Shown one piece after another: positions 16,953-26,077 of a stretch of 64,000 bases of DNA; position 1 is the first letter of the stretch; the number at the start of each line of letters is the position of its first letter. A program made the position numbers and the translations under genes. Origin of the DNA: Alteromonas stellipolaris (GTDB lineage Bacteria; Pseudomonadota; Gammaproteobacteria; Enterobacterales; Alteromonadaceae); NCBI RefSeq assembly GCF_001562115.1, contig NZ_CP013926.1:3410001-3474000 (forward strand). The letters run 5' to 3'. A model generated the notes under the pieces. The model searched no databases, was not told the DNA's origin, and saw only the letters and a program-made list of their open reading frames with translations.

Positions 16953-17806
16953 AAATACCTAAACGCCTCCAACCTCTTGTCGATGATGGTTTAATCGATG
17001 AAGTACTAAGCCGCTTGATGAGCGGGAAAGAAGCCGATGTTTTTGTTGTTCGCTGCGGTGAACATATTCGCTGTGCAAAGGTTTATAAAGATGCCGTTAA
17101 ACGCAGCTTCAAAAAAGCGGCGCAGTATCAAGAAGGCCGAAAAGTAAGAGGCGGACGCCAGGCACGCGCCATGGGTAAACGTTCTAGCTACGGTCGCCAA
17201 ATAGAAGAAGAAATTTGGCAAACAGCAGAGGTGGATGCCCTATCACGCTTGAACGAAGCGGGCGTGCGTGTACCAGATACATACTGCTGTATAGACGGCG
17301 TGCTGCTGATGGAGCTGGTGTCGGATGAACACGGCGATGTAGCCCCCCAATTAGGGCACGTTAGCTTTAGCAAAGAAGACGCCATAGAACAGCATAAAAT
17401 CATGATGCACAACATTATGCTCATGCTGTGCGCGGGTATTATTCATGGCGATTTATCCGAATTTAATGTACTTGTTGACAACAACGGGCCGGTGATCATC
17501 GATTTGCCCCAAGCGGTTAATGCTTCGGCCAATAATAATGCCGAGGCCATGTTTGCCCGCGACGTTAACAATATTCGTCGTTATTACGGCGAGTTTGCCC
17601 CCGATCTTTTGCAAACTAATTACGCGAAAGAAATGTGGGCGCTGTTTGAAGAAGCCAACCTAACCCCTAACTCGGTGCTTACCGGTGAGTTTGAAGATGA
17701 CAGCGAGGATGCTGACGTAGACGCAATACTAGAAGAAATACAAGCCGCTGCTGATGAAGAGCAAGAGCGCTTAGCCCGCATTAATTTTTCAGATGATGAT
17801 AACTAA
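16949..17806 (+). CDS. RIO1-like serine protein kinase (PA4780 type)
   Basis: 285 residues beginning at GTG 16949, the first start before the conserved KIPKRLQPLVDDGLIDEV. ATP-binding region SGKEADVFVVRCGEHIRCAKVYKD; the catalytic loop IIHGDLSEFNVLVDNNGPVIIDLPQAV has the HGDLSxxN and IDLPQ of RIO kinases. The C-terminus is strongly acidic (FEDDSEDADVDAILEE ... FSDDDN). Bacterial RIO1-type kinases are linked to ribosome or stress functions, but the target here is unknown. A degenerate REP copy follows. Confidence 0.9.
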   Translation: MKIPKRLQPLVDDGLIDEVLSRLMSGKEADVFVVRCGEHIRCAKVYKDAVKRSFKKAAQYQEGRKVRGGRQARAMGKRSSYGRQIEEEIWQTAEVDALSRLNEAGVRVPDTYCCIDGVLLMELVSDEHGDVAPQLGHVSFSKEDAIEQHKIMMHNIMLMLCAGIIHGDLSEFNVLVDNNGPVIIDLPQAVNASANNNAEAMFARDVNNIRRYYGEFAPDLLQTNYAKEMWALFEEANLTPNSVLTGEFEDDSEDADVDAILEEIQAAADEEQERLARINFSDDDN

Positions 17807-17818
17807 TAGACGGATAAA

Positions 17819-17870
17819 ACAATGAGGCAGAATCATTTTTTAAAAGAAATGTACTCGGCCTCTTTGGTCT
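17819..17870. repeat. degenerate REP-like palindrome, copy 4
   Basis: AATGAGGCAGAATCA ... TGTACTCGGCCTCTTTGG keeps the arm pattern with compensated changes (GAGGC/GCCTC), suggesting the hairpin rather than the exact sequence is kept. It lies 13 bases after the RIO1-like gene. The remaining bases to 18102 hold only the upstream region of the PEP-CTERM gene. Confidence 0.6.
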
Positions 17871-18102
17871 ACGCTCTATAAATTTCACCGCCCTCCGCTA
17901 CGCCTACCCCAAATTGATTAAATTTAATACAATCAATAACTTATACTGTCAGCTTTACTTACACATTTTTATCATTCACATCAAATGATAAAAATTACCT
18001 ATTATAAATCAGATAGTTACCTTGTGGCATGGAATTCGCTATCTCTCGGCGCGCTACACCATGAATAAAAACAAAAAATTAACTATAAGGATATAATTTA
18101 TA

Positions 18103-19332
18103 ATGAAATTTAAGAACACACTCCTTGCCGCCTCTCTCTCTTTTGCTGCACTCTCTTTTCAGTCTCACGCTGACGTTATTATCTCGGGCATGGGAGGCGA
18201 AGCTGGCTATGGTTCCGACCAAACGTTTTCCGAGTTTGCTCCTACGTTCAACCTCCCTTTCGATGTAAATATAGATGGAATAAACTTCAACACATTTAGA
18301 GCATTTACAAACGGAAACGTCGATTTATTTGGCGGTGAGTCAAACTTTGAACCAATGGTAACTAGCCTGACTGTGTTTGAGGCTCGAGGGAATTACGATT
18401 GCGCCAGCTGCGGTGACACTTATATTGGCTCACCGTCAGAGGGTGTTGTCGCCGTTACTTGGTTAGACATGAGCACAGATGCATTTTATAACGGCGACGA
18501 CGAAACCAATCGTCAAAATACCTTTCAAGCATTAATCATCGACCGCTCTGACGATACAGGCCAAGCTGGCGACGTAGATATAGAGTTTCGCTACGACGAG
18601 CTTTCATACCGCGATGAAGGGTTCTCGCTTGATTCGTTTACTTTTGGGCAATCAGAAGCTGGATTTTTTCTACCTAACGAAGAGTTTATCGCGTTGCCAG
18701 GCAGCGGTACTGCTGACATTTTAGAACTCGTTAACACCTCAAATGTTGGTGAGGACGGTATATGGGCATATTCTGTCCGTAATGGCGAAGTAACGCTAGC
18801 CACTGCGCCAACAGGTAGCGAAGGTACAGGAACTGAGCTTGACCCTTTTATGCCTTCAGATGATGTAGATGGTAGTTGGGAATTCGAGTTTAGTATTTCA
18901 GATAATGAAGTGGTATTTATCGACCCTGACGTAGCGATTGGTTACGACTATGTGGTGGAGTCTGGCCCAAACATGGCATCCGTTATTTTGCCTACTGGCT
19001 TCGATGCTGATTACGAATTGTGGTTGAACGGCTCTGCTGGCTGGGAGTTCACTGACAACTTAACAGCTGAACAAGAGTACTTCTTTGGTCCTGACGGTGT
19101 AACTGAATTTCGCGTTTTAGGTATCGACACTACGAACATGATTGACCCAGACGATGCATTGGCATTTGTTACCGGTTTATCATTTGTTGAATCTGGCGAT
19201 GTGGTTATGACGCAAACACCTATCACTGAATTTGTTGCCAGCCCAACATCAGTCAGTGAGCCTAGAATGTTTTTCGTTCTGCTAACAGCTTTTGGATTAT
19301 TCGCCATCCGTGCTCGTAGGAAAACTAAATAA
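18103..19332 (+). CDS. nidogen-like secreted protein with PEP-CTERM-type tail
   Basis: 409 residues with signal peptide MKFKNTLLAASLSFAALSFQSHA. Residues about 35-170 look like a NIDO (nidogen-like) domain: FNTFRAFTNGNVDLFG ... VAVTWLDMS ... QNTFQALIIDRSD ... DIEFRYDEL. A second region (about 235-370) is an acidic beta-rich domain. The C-terminus reads VSEPRMFFVLLTAFGLFAIRARRKTK: a motif, a hydrophobic helix and a basic tail, the PEP-CTERM layout with Ser replacing Pro. It should be sorted by an exosortase, for which no gene is in the window. A terminator lies directly after the gene. Confidence 0.8.
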   Translation: MKFKNTLLAASLSFAALSFQSHADVIISGMGGEAGYGSDQTFSEFAPTFNLPFDVNIDGINFNTFRAFTNGNVDLFGGESNFEPMVTSLTVFEARGNYDCASCGDTYIGSPSEGVVAVTWLDMSTDAFYNGDDETNRQNTFQALIIDRSDDTGQAGDVDIEFRYDELSYRDEGFSLDSFTFGQSEAGFFLPNEEFIALPGSGTADILELVNTSNVGEDGIWAYSVRNGEVTLATAPTGSEGTGTELDPFMPSDDVDGSWEFEFSISDNEVVFIDPDVAIGYDYVVESGPNMASVILPTGFDADYELWLNGSAGWEFTDNLTAEQEYFFGPDGVTEFRVLGIDTTNMIDPDDALAFVTGLSFVESGDVVMTQTPITEFVASPTSVSEPRMFFVLLTAFGLFAIRARRKTK

Positions 19333-19360
19333 ACTGCTAGCAGTTTATATTATTTGCATT

Positions 19361-19390
19361 TTTTGGGGCTTTACAGCCCCTTCTTTTTAC
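19361..19390 (+). terminator. intrinsic terminator after PEP-CTERM gene
   Basis: GGGGCT-TTAC-AGCCCC followed by TTCTTTTTA. It ends only about 15 bases before the ATG of the next gene, so it may act as an attenuator. A separate perfect palindrome, AAACTGCTAGCAGTTT, lies just upstream at 19331-19346. Confidence 0.8.
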
Positions 19391-19404
19391 CCTGGAAATT
19401 GTCA

Positions 19405-19950
19405 ATGAGTTACATATTATCGCAAAGCAAAGTTGCGACATTAGCCGCCCTTTTTCTCTTCTTCACCCTAAACGCTGGGGCTCAAACTTCCCCCAACTCA
19501 AGCTCTACATCAACTGATGCCCCAATGCCTTCGAAGAACAGTGTTTCAGAAAGGTGGAGCTATCAGTGCAAAGAGAAGCATTGCTTCATTAGCCAAGTAT
19601 TGATTGCTCGCAACAACGAAAAGGCCGGCGTTGTAGGTGCTATAAACATTGCACTTTCCGCACAAAAACAACCTATTCTTACTCTAAGATTTAGCAGCAC
19701 TGCAAAGAAAGAGTTCGGTTTAGGAATAAAAATAGATGAAGGTAAGCCGGTTCGAGTTAGCATTCAGCAGTGTGACACTAAAGTGTGCGAAACCAACATT
19801 GTTGTAGACGAAATCATGCTAGCAGAACTTAAAAAGGGCGAGCGCTTTATGGTTGCTTTTATGAATGCAGAAAAAGAACAAACCACTCTCCCCTTTTCTT
19901 TAAGTGGCTTCACACAAGCCTACGAAAAATTGCTAACTCACGGTAACTAA
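19405..19950 (+). CDS. IalB-like secreted protein
   Basis: 181 residues from ATG 19405; the frame opens at TTG 19354, but that stretch is the upstream terminator, so the later start is preferred. Signal peptide (MSYILSQSKVATLAALFLFFTLNAGAQ). The mature domain (WSYQCKEKHCFISQVLIARNNEKAG ... ILTLRFSSTAKKEFGLGIKIDEGKPVRVSIQQCDTKVCETNIVVDEIMLAELKKGERFMVAFMNAEKE) matches invasion-associated locus B (IalB) proteins, with the usual two Cys pairs. Periplasmic role unknown. It sits right behind the PEP-CTERM gene and terminator, so its expression depends on read-through or an embedded promoter. Confidence 0.8.
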   Translation: MSYILSQSKVATLAALFLFFTLNAGAQTSPNSSSTSTDAPMPSKNSVSERWSYQCKEKHCFISQVLIARNNEKAGVVGAINIALSAQKQPILTLRFSSTAKKEFGLGIKIDEGKPVRVSIQQCDTKVCETNIVVDEIMLAELKKGERFMVAFMNAEKEQTTLPFSLSGFTQAYEKLLTHGN

Positions 19951-20040
19951 TAACAATTAAGAAACAGGCTAAAACAGTAGATATAGATTTTATAGGCCTG
20001 AATGCCCATTACGCGTTTTAACGGATTGGTAGGTAATTAA

Positions 20041-20064
20041 AGCCCGAATTACTCGGGCTTTTTT
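20041..20064. terminator. intrinsic terminator between convergent genes
   Basis: AGCCCGA-ATTAC-TCGGGCT followed by a T-run (TTTTT) on +, and AA before the stem on the other strand. It serves the IalB-like gene and probably the leftward dehydrogenase gene too. Confidence 0.85.
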
Positions 20065-20100
20065 GTGCTCTTTCAATTTAATCTAACACATTTTTACCTG

Positions 20101-21273
20101 CTAATTATTCGGCTGAAGTTTTATTAAGCGGCCGCCTTCTTTGTCTTCAAGTACGTATATGTTGCCCATATCATCTTGTTCCACTTCACGAACCCGTTTA
20201 CCCCATTCGTAACGCTCGGCTTCTTCCACACTCCACTTTTGACCGTCTTGACTAAACGTAACACGCACTAACGCTTCAGATGATAAACCGCCTATGAAGC
20301 CATTGCCTTTCCAGTCTTTATGTAAATCACCTTTATAAATAATAAAGCCCGCCGGACTTATGGCAGGTACCCACGCATTTTCTGGTGCTTTATAAATAGG
20401 AAACTCTTCGTGGTTTGGTATTTTAACGCCTGAATAATGGTCGCCTTGCGAAACGATGGGGTAACCATAGTTGCGCGCTTTTTCAACAATATTGAGCTCA
20501 TCACCATGACGGGGGCCCATTTCGTGGGACCACAAGTTTCCCTCCTCATCAAAATCGATACCGAGGGGGTTGCGGTGCCCTAGCGTCCATATTTGTTCTG
20601 TCACGCTACCGTTACCATAAAAAGGATTATCTTGGGGCACACTACCATCAGCGTTTAAACGCAATATTTTTCCCAAATTCATTGCCATATTTTGGGCTGG
20701 CGTAAATTTTTGTCTGTCTCCAGACGTAATAAACAAGTAGCCATCCGGCGAAATTACCATTCGATGCGAATAGTGCCCATTTCCGGTTACTTTGGGGGAT
20801 TGGTGCCAAATAAGCTCTCTGTCAGACAAGTTTGCACCGCTATCAGAAATGGTTAGCGTTGCGCGCTCAATCACTGCCCCGCTGTAGGCATCGTCTTTAG
20901 GATCGCGCTCTATGTAAGAAATATAGATGGTGCTATTCGTTTTAAAATCAGGGTGAACAATGACATCCCCTAAACCGCCCTGCCCTCGCGCGGTAACGTC
21001 GGGAGTACCGGTTACTGCAAAGCGTTTCTGTTGGCTCTTATCAAGCAACCACAGCGTGCCAGCCTTTTCTGTTACTAAACTATGTCCATCAGGCAAAAAC
21101 GCCATTGCCCAAGGGTTATTAAATGAGGCTATGGCTTCTCCACCAATTATAGTGCCCTTACTACCTTTCATTTCAACCTTAACGGGCAAGTCTGACTGAG
21201 CCAATGCAACGAAGGAGGTTGCTAGCATAGTAATAAGAAGAGTGATTTTTTGTCGCGTGATACGTTTTCGCAT
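20101..21273 (-). CDS. periplasmic PQQ-dependent sugar dehydrogenase (Asd/YliI type)
   Basis: 390 residues from ATG 21273; the frame extends 63 bases further but the signal peptide (MRKRITRQKITLLITMLATSFVALA) starts here and AAGG lies about 11 bases before. Six-bladed beta-propeller of the glucose/sorbosone dehydrogenase family: NNPWAMAFLPDG, HRMVISPDGYLFITSGDR, LGHRNPLGIDFDEEGNLWSHEMGPRHGDELN, WVPAISPAGFIIYKG. These hold the PQQ/Ca binding residues as in E. coli YliI. Oxidises aldoses in the periplasm; substrate unknown. Single gene. Confidence 0.87.
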   Translation of the reverse strand: MRKRITRQKITLLITMLATSFVALAQSDLPVKVEMKGSKGTIIGGEAIASFNNPWAMAFLPDGHSLVTEKAGTLWLLDKSQQKRFAVTGTPDVTARGQGGLGDVIVHPDFKTNSTIYISYIERDPKDDAYSGAVIERATLTISDSGANLSDRELIWHQSPKVTGNGHYSHRMVISPDGYLFITSGDRQKFTPAQNMAMNLGKILRLNADGSVPQDNPFYGNGSVTEQIWTLGHRNPLGIDFDEEGNLWSHEMGPRHGDELNIVEKARNYGYPIVSQGDHYSGVKIPNHEEFPIYKAPENAWVPAISPAGFIIYKGDLHKDWKGNGFIGGLSSEALVRVTFSQDGQKWSVEEAERYEWGKRVREVEQDDMGNIYVLEDKEGGRLIKLQPNN

Positions 21274-21433
21274 AGTCGTGGTTACCTTATAAAAAAGGTT
21301 CGCGTAATACTCGTCACACCATAATGTGGCACGCAAATAATAATTAATAACGGTGTTTACGCGTGTTTATTGGCTACGGCTCACTTGCGCTAACATCGGC
21401 TAATTTTGCTTTGTTTCATCGCACGCTATTCAT

Positions 21434-22495
21434 CTACCGATACGATGATGGCGGGCTGTTGTGATATCTAGCCCAAAGGCGCCTAAACTGCCTTGAGTCT
21501 TCAAACCCACAGCGCTGAGCTATTTCTTCTACTTGCAACGGCGAGTGCTGCAATAATTGCTGGGCCAAACTTAATCGCAATTTGTAAATATACTCTTTAC
21601 TGGTAATGCCGGTGCTGTCTTTAAATATGCGCGCAAAGTGGCGTTTACTGCAGTGCCCTAAATCAGCCAGTTCGTCTACACTCCAATTTTTCGCAGGGTC
21701 TTGCTGAATTTTATCTTGAATTCGATGTATTCTTTGCTGTAAATGGTTTCTGTGCTCCAAATACGGTGACAAACTAGGATCTTGCATACCACGGCGAATA
21801 AACAATACCATCTGCCTAGCTATCTTTGCTGATATTTGGGGGCCAACTTGCTGCTGTACCAAGTGAAGCGCCAAATCAATTCCAGCCGATACGCCAGCGC
21901 TGGTATAAACATTACCATCTTGCACAAACAAACGATTTTCGAGTACTTGCTTAGCGGTAAGTAAAGCAGATAACTCATTGCAATGCATAAAGTGCGTGGT
22001 GCATTTTTTATTATTTAACAGCCCCGCTTTCGCCAACACTAACGCCCCCGCACAAACACTGATCACTTTGGAAAATTGCTGCTGTGCTAACCACCCACAT
22101 ACCTTTTTCATCAGAGTCGTATCAAGCTTGATTTCGTTACCCACCATGCCGGTGACTAAAAGCCAGGCGTTCGGTTCAACGGTTATTGGTAGAGGGTCTA
22201 CCGTTAAGCGCATACCAAGGGAGTTTTTAAGCGTGGTTTCTGGCCCAACAAAATGTAGTTTAAAATGGTTTTTTCCGTAGCGATTAGCATAAGCGAACAC
22301 TTCTGCGGGCCCTACCACATCTAACATCAAAAGTTCTGGTAGTAATACTATATAAATGGGAATAGTGTCATTTTCGGTGCAAGTATTGGCATTTGTACTT
22401 ATGCCAGCGCCGAGAATGCCAATATCGAGAGCGCCAGAACCGAGAGTGCCAGCTTCAGAAGTATGAGCTTCATGAGTGTTACCAGACTCAGCCAT
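21434..22495 (-). CDS. GlxA-family AraC-type regulator with N-terminal extension
   Basis: 353 residues. DJ-1/PfpI-like domain at about 46-210 (IPIYIVLLPELLMLDVVGPAEVFAYANRYG; cysteine loop VCAGALVLAKAGLL) then an AraC HTH at about 250-352 (WSVDELADLGHCSKRHFARIFKDSTGITSKEYI, QRCGFEDSRQFRRLW). The first 45 residues are an unusual Gly/Ala/Thr/Ser-rich extension. Start: GTG then ATG overlap the upstream stop; I use the ATG, giving TGATG coupling to the EamA gene. Last gene of a DUF1272-EamA-GlxA unit; likely controls a small-molecule exporter or amino-acid metabolism. Confidence 0.88.
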   Translation of the reverse strand: MAESGNTHEAHTSEAGTLGSGALDIGILGAGISTNANTCTENDTIPIYIVLLPELLMLDVVGPAEVFAYANRYGKNHFKLHFVGPETTLKNSLGMRLTVDPLPITVEPNAWLLVTGMVGNEIKLDTTLMKKVCGWLAQQQFSKVISVCAGALVLAKAGLLNNKKCTTHFMHCNELSALLTAKQVLENRLFVQDGNVYTSAGVSAGIDLALHLVQQQVGPQISAKIARQMVLFIRRGMQDPSLSPYLEHRNHLQQRIHRIQDKIQQDPAKNWSVDELADLGHCSKRHFARIFKDSTGITSKEYIYKLRLSLAQQLLQHSPLQVEEIAQRCGFEDSRQFRRLWARYHNSPPSSYR

Positions 22496-23388
22496 CACAC
22501 AGTCACTGCTACTTTACGGCGAAAACGACCACCAAAAGTATTAAGTAGCAGGCCAAATAAAACCAAAATAATGCCTAACCACTGCATGGGCGTTATGCTT
22601 TCATTAAGCATTAGCGCAGCAGAGCTTAGCCCTACAACAGGAACCCCTAACGACAATGGGGCAATTTGGCCAGCGGGGTAACGAGTTAGCAGGTAACTCC
22701 AAAGCCCATATCCCGTAATAGTGGCCCCAACCGCCAAATACAATAACGCGCCAAACGACACCCAACTAAACCCACTTAAACTGGTGATAATTTGCTCGGG
22801 CCCTTCAATAAAATAACTGCCGATGAAAAATGGTATAGGCGGTACCCATGCACTCCACACAACTAAATTAACGTTCGAATTAAAACCCCGATTGCTAATG
22901 CTTCTCGCGCTAATATTACCCAAAGCCCAGCTTGCCGCGCCAGCCATCGTTAAGCCGAACCCCAGCGCAGTAATGCTGTGTTCATCTTTACTCAGTGCAA
23001 TAAAAGTTAAGCCAAACGCAGCAATAAAAAAGGCCCACACCTGATAATTTTTTATTGATTCTTTCAAGAAGAACATCGCAAAAATCATGGTAAACAATGC
23101 CTGTGCTTGTAGTGCAAGCGACGCTAATCCGGCGGGCATACCATACGCCATAGCAGAAAACAGAAATGCAAATTGCAGGAAGCTTATGGGCACGGCATAG
23201 GCCACCCACCATATAAATGGGGTGTTGGGTCGTTTGAAAAACAACGCTCCCACCGAAGCTACCAGTAAGAAGCGTAAACCGCCCATTAATAAAGGAGGCA
23301 TACCTTCTAACCCCCAAGCAATGGCAACGAAATTCACGCCCCATATCACCACGATAAATATTGCGATCAATAAATCTTTACCTAACAT
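22495..23388 (-). CDS. EamA/DMT-family transporter
   Basis: 297 residues with ten hydrophobic segments in two homologous halves, as in the drug/metabolite transporter superfamily. The start MLGKDLLIAIFIVVIWGVNFVAIAWGLEGMPPLLMGGLRF and the second-half motif LSLGVPVVGLSSAALMLNESITPMQWLGIILVLFGL resemble the cysteine/O-acetylserine exporter EamA. Likely an inner-membrane exporter of an amino-acid derivative. Its stop overlaps the start of the GlxA-type regulator, and it starts 29 bases after a DUF1272 gene. Confidence 0.87.
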   Translation of the reverse strand: MLGKDLLIAIFIVVIWGVNFVAIAWGLEGMPPLLMGGLRFLLVASVGALFFKRPNTPFIWWVAYAVPISFLQFAFLFSAMAYGMPAGLASLALQAQALFTMIFAMFFLKESIKNYQVWAFFIAAFGLTFIALSKDEHSITALGFGLTMAGAASWALGNISARSISNRGFNSNVNLVVWSAWVPPIPFFIGSYFIEGPEQIITSLSGFSWVSFGALLYLAVGATITGYGLWSYLLTRYPAGQIAPLSLGVPVVGLSSAALMLNESITPMQWLGIILVLFGLLLNTFGGRFRRKVAVTV

Positions 23389-23417
23389 ACCCTTCCCTTT
23401 TCGCTGCCATTAATTGA

Positions 23418-23726
23418 TTAGCGCTGATGCGCCGGAATATGTCTCATTTTGTCTACAAATGTAGTGATCTCTTGGTCGCTACGTTGCCCTATTACCCTCT
23501 CTTCACTTGCACTGTGATGCTGTAAACCCAGCCCTGGCCGATAGGCTTTTTCAGGGCGTATAGGCCTTCTTTGCAAGTCACCGCCGCAGTTAGGGCAAAC
23601 CCCTTGCAATATTCCCCTTAAACAATCTTCACAAAATGTACATTCGTAAGTGCAAATGTAAGCTTTTAATGAGTTTGCAGGTAATGAAGCATTACAACAT
23701 TCGCAATTAGGTTTAAGTATCAACAT
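23418..23726 (-). CDS. DUF1272 cysteine-rich protein
   Basis: 102 residues. The N-terminal 60 carry CxxC-type pairs (CECCNASLPANS, ICTYECTFCEDC, CPNCGGDLQRRPIRP), the treble-clef-like zinc pattern of DUF1272, a small zinc-binding family often next to transporters. The C-terminal 45 residues are polar and variable. First gene of the leftward DUF1272-EamA-GlxA unit. Function unknown. Confidence 0.88.
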   Translation of the reverse strand: MLILKPNCECCNASLPANSLKAYICTYECTFCEDCLRGILQGVCPNCGGDLQRRPIRPEKAYRPGLGLQHHSASEERVIGQRSDQEITTFVDKMRHIPAHQR

Positions 23727-24034
23727 ACTGGTATGCCTAGATGATTGTTGATAAAGATATTATGCCTGTTTGCACATGGATGGTAGGGCAAAAACTTAAT
23801 CTTAGCGGGTCAAAAAGGACATAACTAAGAAATGATGAGTTAGAAACAGGATTACAGAAACAGAATTCAAAAGAATAGTCTTCAAGTAGAAGCAGCGCAG
23901 AAATGAAACCTGAGTAATTTTAAGTAGAGTAAGAACTTTTTGGGAGATAACGTACTTTTGGCTAGCCAGTGTACTATGCCCCCTATATTCAAGTATCATG
24001 GCGCCAATTTTAAAGCGTTGTAGGGTTCCCTCTT

Positions 24035-25279
24035 ATGTCATTTAGCGATTTAGGCTTATGTACTGAACTTTTAAACACCGTTGCTGAAAAGGGCTATACC
24101 TCAGCCTCCCCAATTCAGCAGGAAGCCATTCCAGCAATATTGAGTAAGCAAGACCTTATCGCGATTGCACAAACAGGAACGGGGAAAACCGCGAGTTTTT
24201 CATTACCCATTTTGCAGCTATTGGTAGACAAGCCGCGCCTAGAAACCAAGGGTATAAGGGCGCTTATTATTGCCCCTACTCGCGAGCTTGCCGCGCAGGT
24301 TGCTCAAAACGTTGAACAATATAGCCAAAATCTAAACATTCGCTCAACGGCTGTATTTGGTGGCGTGCGAATTGAGCCTCAAAAATATGCGTTAGCGCAA
24401 GGTGTCGATATTCTTATTGCAACACCAGGGCGCTTGCTAGATTTATATGAACAAGGTGATATTAACTTCGACCATCTTGAAATATTGGTGCTAGATGAAG
24501 CCGACCGCATGTTGGACTTAGGCTTTATTGACCATATTCATCACATACAAAAGCTACTGCCTAAGCAACGTCAAACGCTACTCTTTTCAGCCACGTTTTC
24601 AAAAGAAATTAAAACACTCGCCACCACGATGCTAAATACCCCTGTGACTATTGAGTTAGCCAGGGCCAATGATCACATCGAAAAGATCACGCAAATATTG
24701 CATCCGGTAGACAAGGAGCGAAAAAACGAGCTTCTTATTCATCTTCTTGAAAATAATGACTGGTCTCAAATATTGGTATTTACGCGCACCAAACGCGGTG
24801 CGGATAGCTTAAGGAACGAGCTTGAAGCGAAAGGCATTGCGGCAGAGTCTATTCATGCAAATAGAACGCAGCAAGCGCGCACATTGGCGTTAAATGGTTT
24901 TAGAGATGGCAGCCTTAAGGTTCTGATTGGAACAGACCTTGCCGCTAGAGGTATCGATATTCAGCAATTGCCCTGTGTTATTAATGTCGACCTGCCCTAT
25001 GTAGCTGAAGACTATATTCATAGAATTGGTCGTACAGGCAGAGCGTCGTCAGAGGGCTTGGCTATTTCGCTATTCAGCGACGACGAAGCCAAACAGTTAA
25101 GGTCAATAGAACGCCTTCTTGGCAGACAGTTTAAAAAGACCTTTATTTCCGGTTTTGCGCCAAAACCAAAACCGAAGCCACCTGCAGCTAAGGTAGAGGA
25201 AGACTTATACGGGAATTTTGAAGCTGACGATAAGCCTAAGGGTAAAGGCAGATCGAAAGGACGGAGAAAGCGCCGCTAG
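24035..25279 (+). CDS. RhlE-like DEAD-box RNA helicase
   Basis: 414 residues. Q-motif (FSDLGLCTELLNTVAEKGYTSASPIQQEAIP), Walker A AQTGTGKT, PTRELAAQV, Walker B VLDEADRMLDLGF, SAT (LFSATFSKEI), and VLIGTDLAARGIDIQQLPCVINVD ... HRIGRTGRASSEG. The short Lys/Arg-rich tail (KGKGRSKGRRKRR) binds RNA and ends in a terminal basic patch, as in RhlE. ATP-dependent RNA unwinding in ribosome assembly or cold adaptation is the known role of the family. Single gene; a compound REP array follows its stop. Confidence 0.92.
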   Translation: MSFSDLGLCTELLNTVAEKGYTSASPIQQEAIPAILSKQDLIAIAQTGTGKTASFSLPILQLLVDKPRLETKGIRALIIAPTRELAAQVAQNVEQYSQNLNIRSTAVFGGVRIEPQKYALAQGVDILIATPGRLLDLYEQGDINFDHLEILVLDEADRMLDLGFIDHIHHIQKLLPKQRQTLLFSATFSKEIKTLATTMLNTPVTIELARANDHIEKITQILHPVDKERKNELLIHLLENNDWSQILVFTRTKRGADSLRNELEAKGIAAESIHANRTQQARTLALNGFRDGSLKVLIGTDLAARGIDIQQLPCVINVDLPYVAEDYIHRIGRTGRASSEGLAISLFSDDEAKQLRSIERLLGRQFKKTFISGFAPKPKPKPPAAKVEEDLYGNFEADDKPKGKGRSKGRRKRR

Positions 25280-25293
25280 CTTATAGAATCAAG

Positions 25294-25419
25294 AAAAAAT
25301 GGGGGCAGAGTACATTTAACAAGTAAAAAATGGGGTCAGAGTACATTTAACAGGTAGAGCACTTTAGATAGCCTAAGAAAAAATGGGGTCTAAGTAATGT
25401 ACTCTGACCCCTTTATTTA
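25294..25419. repeat. compound REP array (three left arms, one right arm), copy 5
   Basis: Left-arm copies at 25296 (ATGGGGGCAGAGTAC), 25326 (ATGGGGTCAGAGTAC) and 25380 (AATGGGGTCTAAGTAA), then a single right arm GTACTCTGACCCCTTTATTTA at 25399-25419. It fills the gap between convergent genes; its last TTA is the stop codon of the leftward gene. It looks like local duplication of one end. Confidence 0.8.
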
Positions 25420-25749
25420 GCGCTCAAAAAAAACATCAACCAAATCGGCAAGGGTTTCTTCCAACTCTTCTTCGAAAACATCAATATCAATATCGAAGCT
25501 GTTCATATACTTGTCAGCATTCTCTCGCGATACCGTAATGTTTTTCATCTGGAACTCTAGCTCGGGAAGTGATTTGTCGTAACGAGGTTTCACAACCCAA
25601 CGTAAACAATGACCGCGGTTGTCTTTCAGTTTTTGTTTGGCGAAAACGCAAAATTCCTCAACGTAGTCTGTTCCTTGAGGCCCAAGACAGCCAGGTTCAA
25701 TACGGCACATCACCAACAACTTTTTGTACAGAGGGAGTCGAGTTTCCAT
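25417..25749 (-). CDS. hypothetical protein, 110 aa
   Basis: A small cytoplasmic protein without signal or membrane segment. The C-terminal part is acidic (NSFDIDIDVFEEELEETLADLVDVFFER), and the start METRLPLYKKLLVMCRIEPGCLGPQGTDYVEEFC has three cysteines and is well-formed. I do not recognise the family. Its TAA stop lies inside the end of a REP-like array. Nothing links it to the convergent RhlE gene. Confidence 0.65.
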   Translation of the reverse strand: METRLPLYKKLLVMCRIEPGCLGPQGTDYVEEFCVFAKQKLKDNRGHCLRWVVKPRYDKSLPELEFQMKNITVSRENADKYMNSFDIDIDVFEEELEETLADLVDVFFER

Positions 25750-26077
25750 TATATCTTTGAATAGTTTAAAGATTTGATTATCAGCAAATTTTGTTCATTT
25801 TTCCAGTATGGAATAGAGTCAATGTTAATTTTGTAAGTATTGAGTCCGCGAAATGGCTTCTGACCTTATAAAGTAAAGACTGTGAGAAAACCCTTTTCTT
25901 TTCTTTTAATTTCAAACCGGCTTCCTACACCTAAGGTATAAGTAGGCGTAATGCGATTTGTCAAACTTCTTTACAATTAATTTTAAAACTCAAATAAAAA
26001 CACTACAAATCAATGCTTTAAACAATGGTACACTTCATGCTTAAGGTAAAATTAAAATATAATAGAGTATGGCTTAA
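25750..26077. other. intergenic region with two divergent upstream regions
   Basis: About 330 AT-rich bases between the leftward hypothetical gene and the rightward PEP-CTERM gene. No gene, REP arm or strong hairpin is seen. It should contain the promoters of both. Confidence 0.5.

Noticed and set aside
23802..23999. 65-aa leftward frame
   Set aside because: No RBS, no recognised sequence, and it lies in the upstream region of RhlE.
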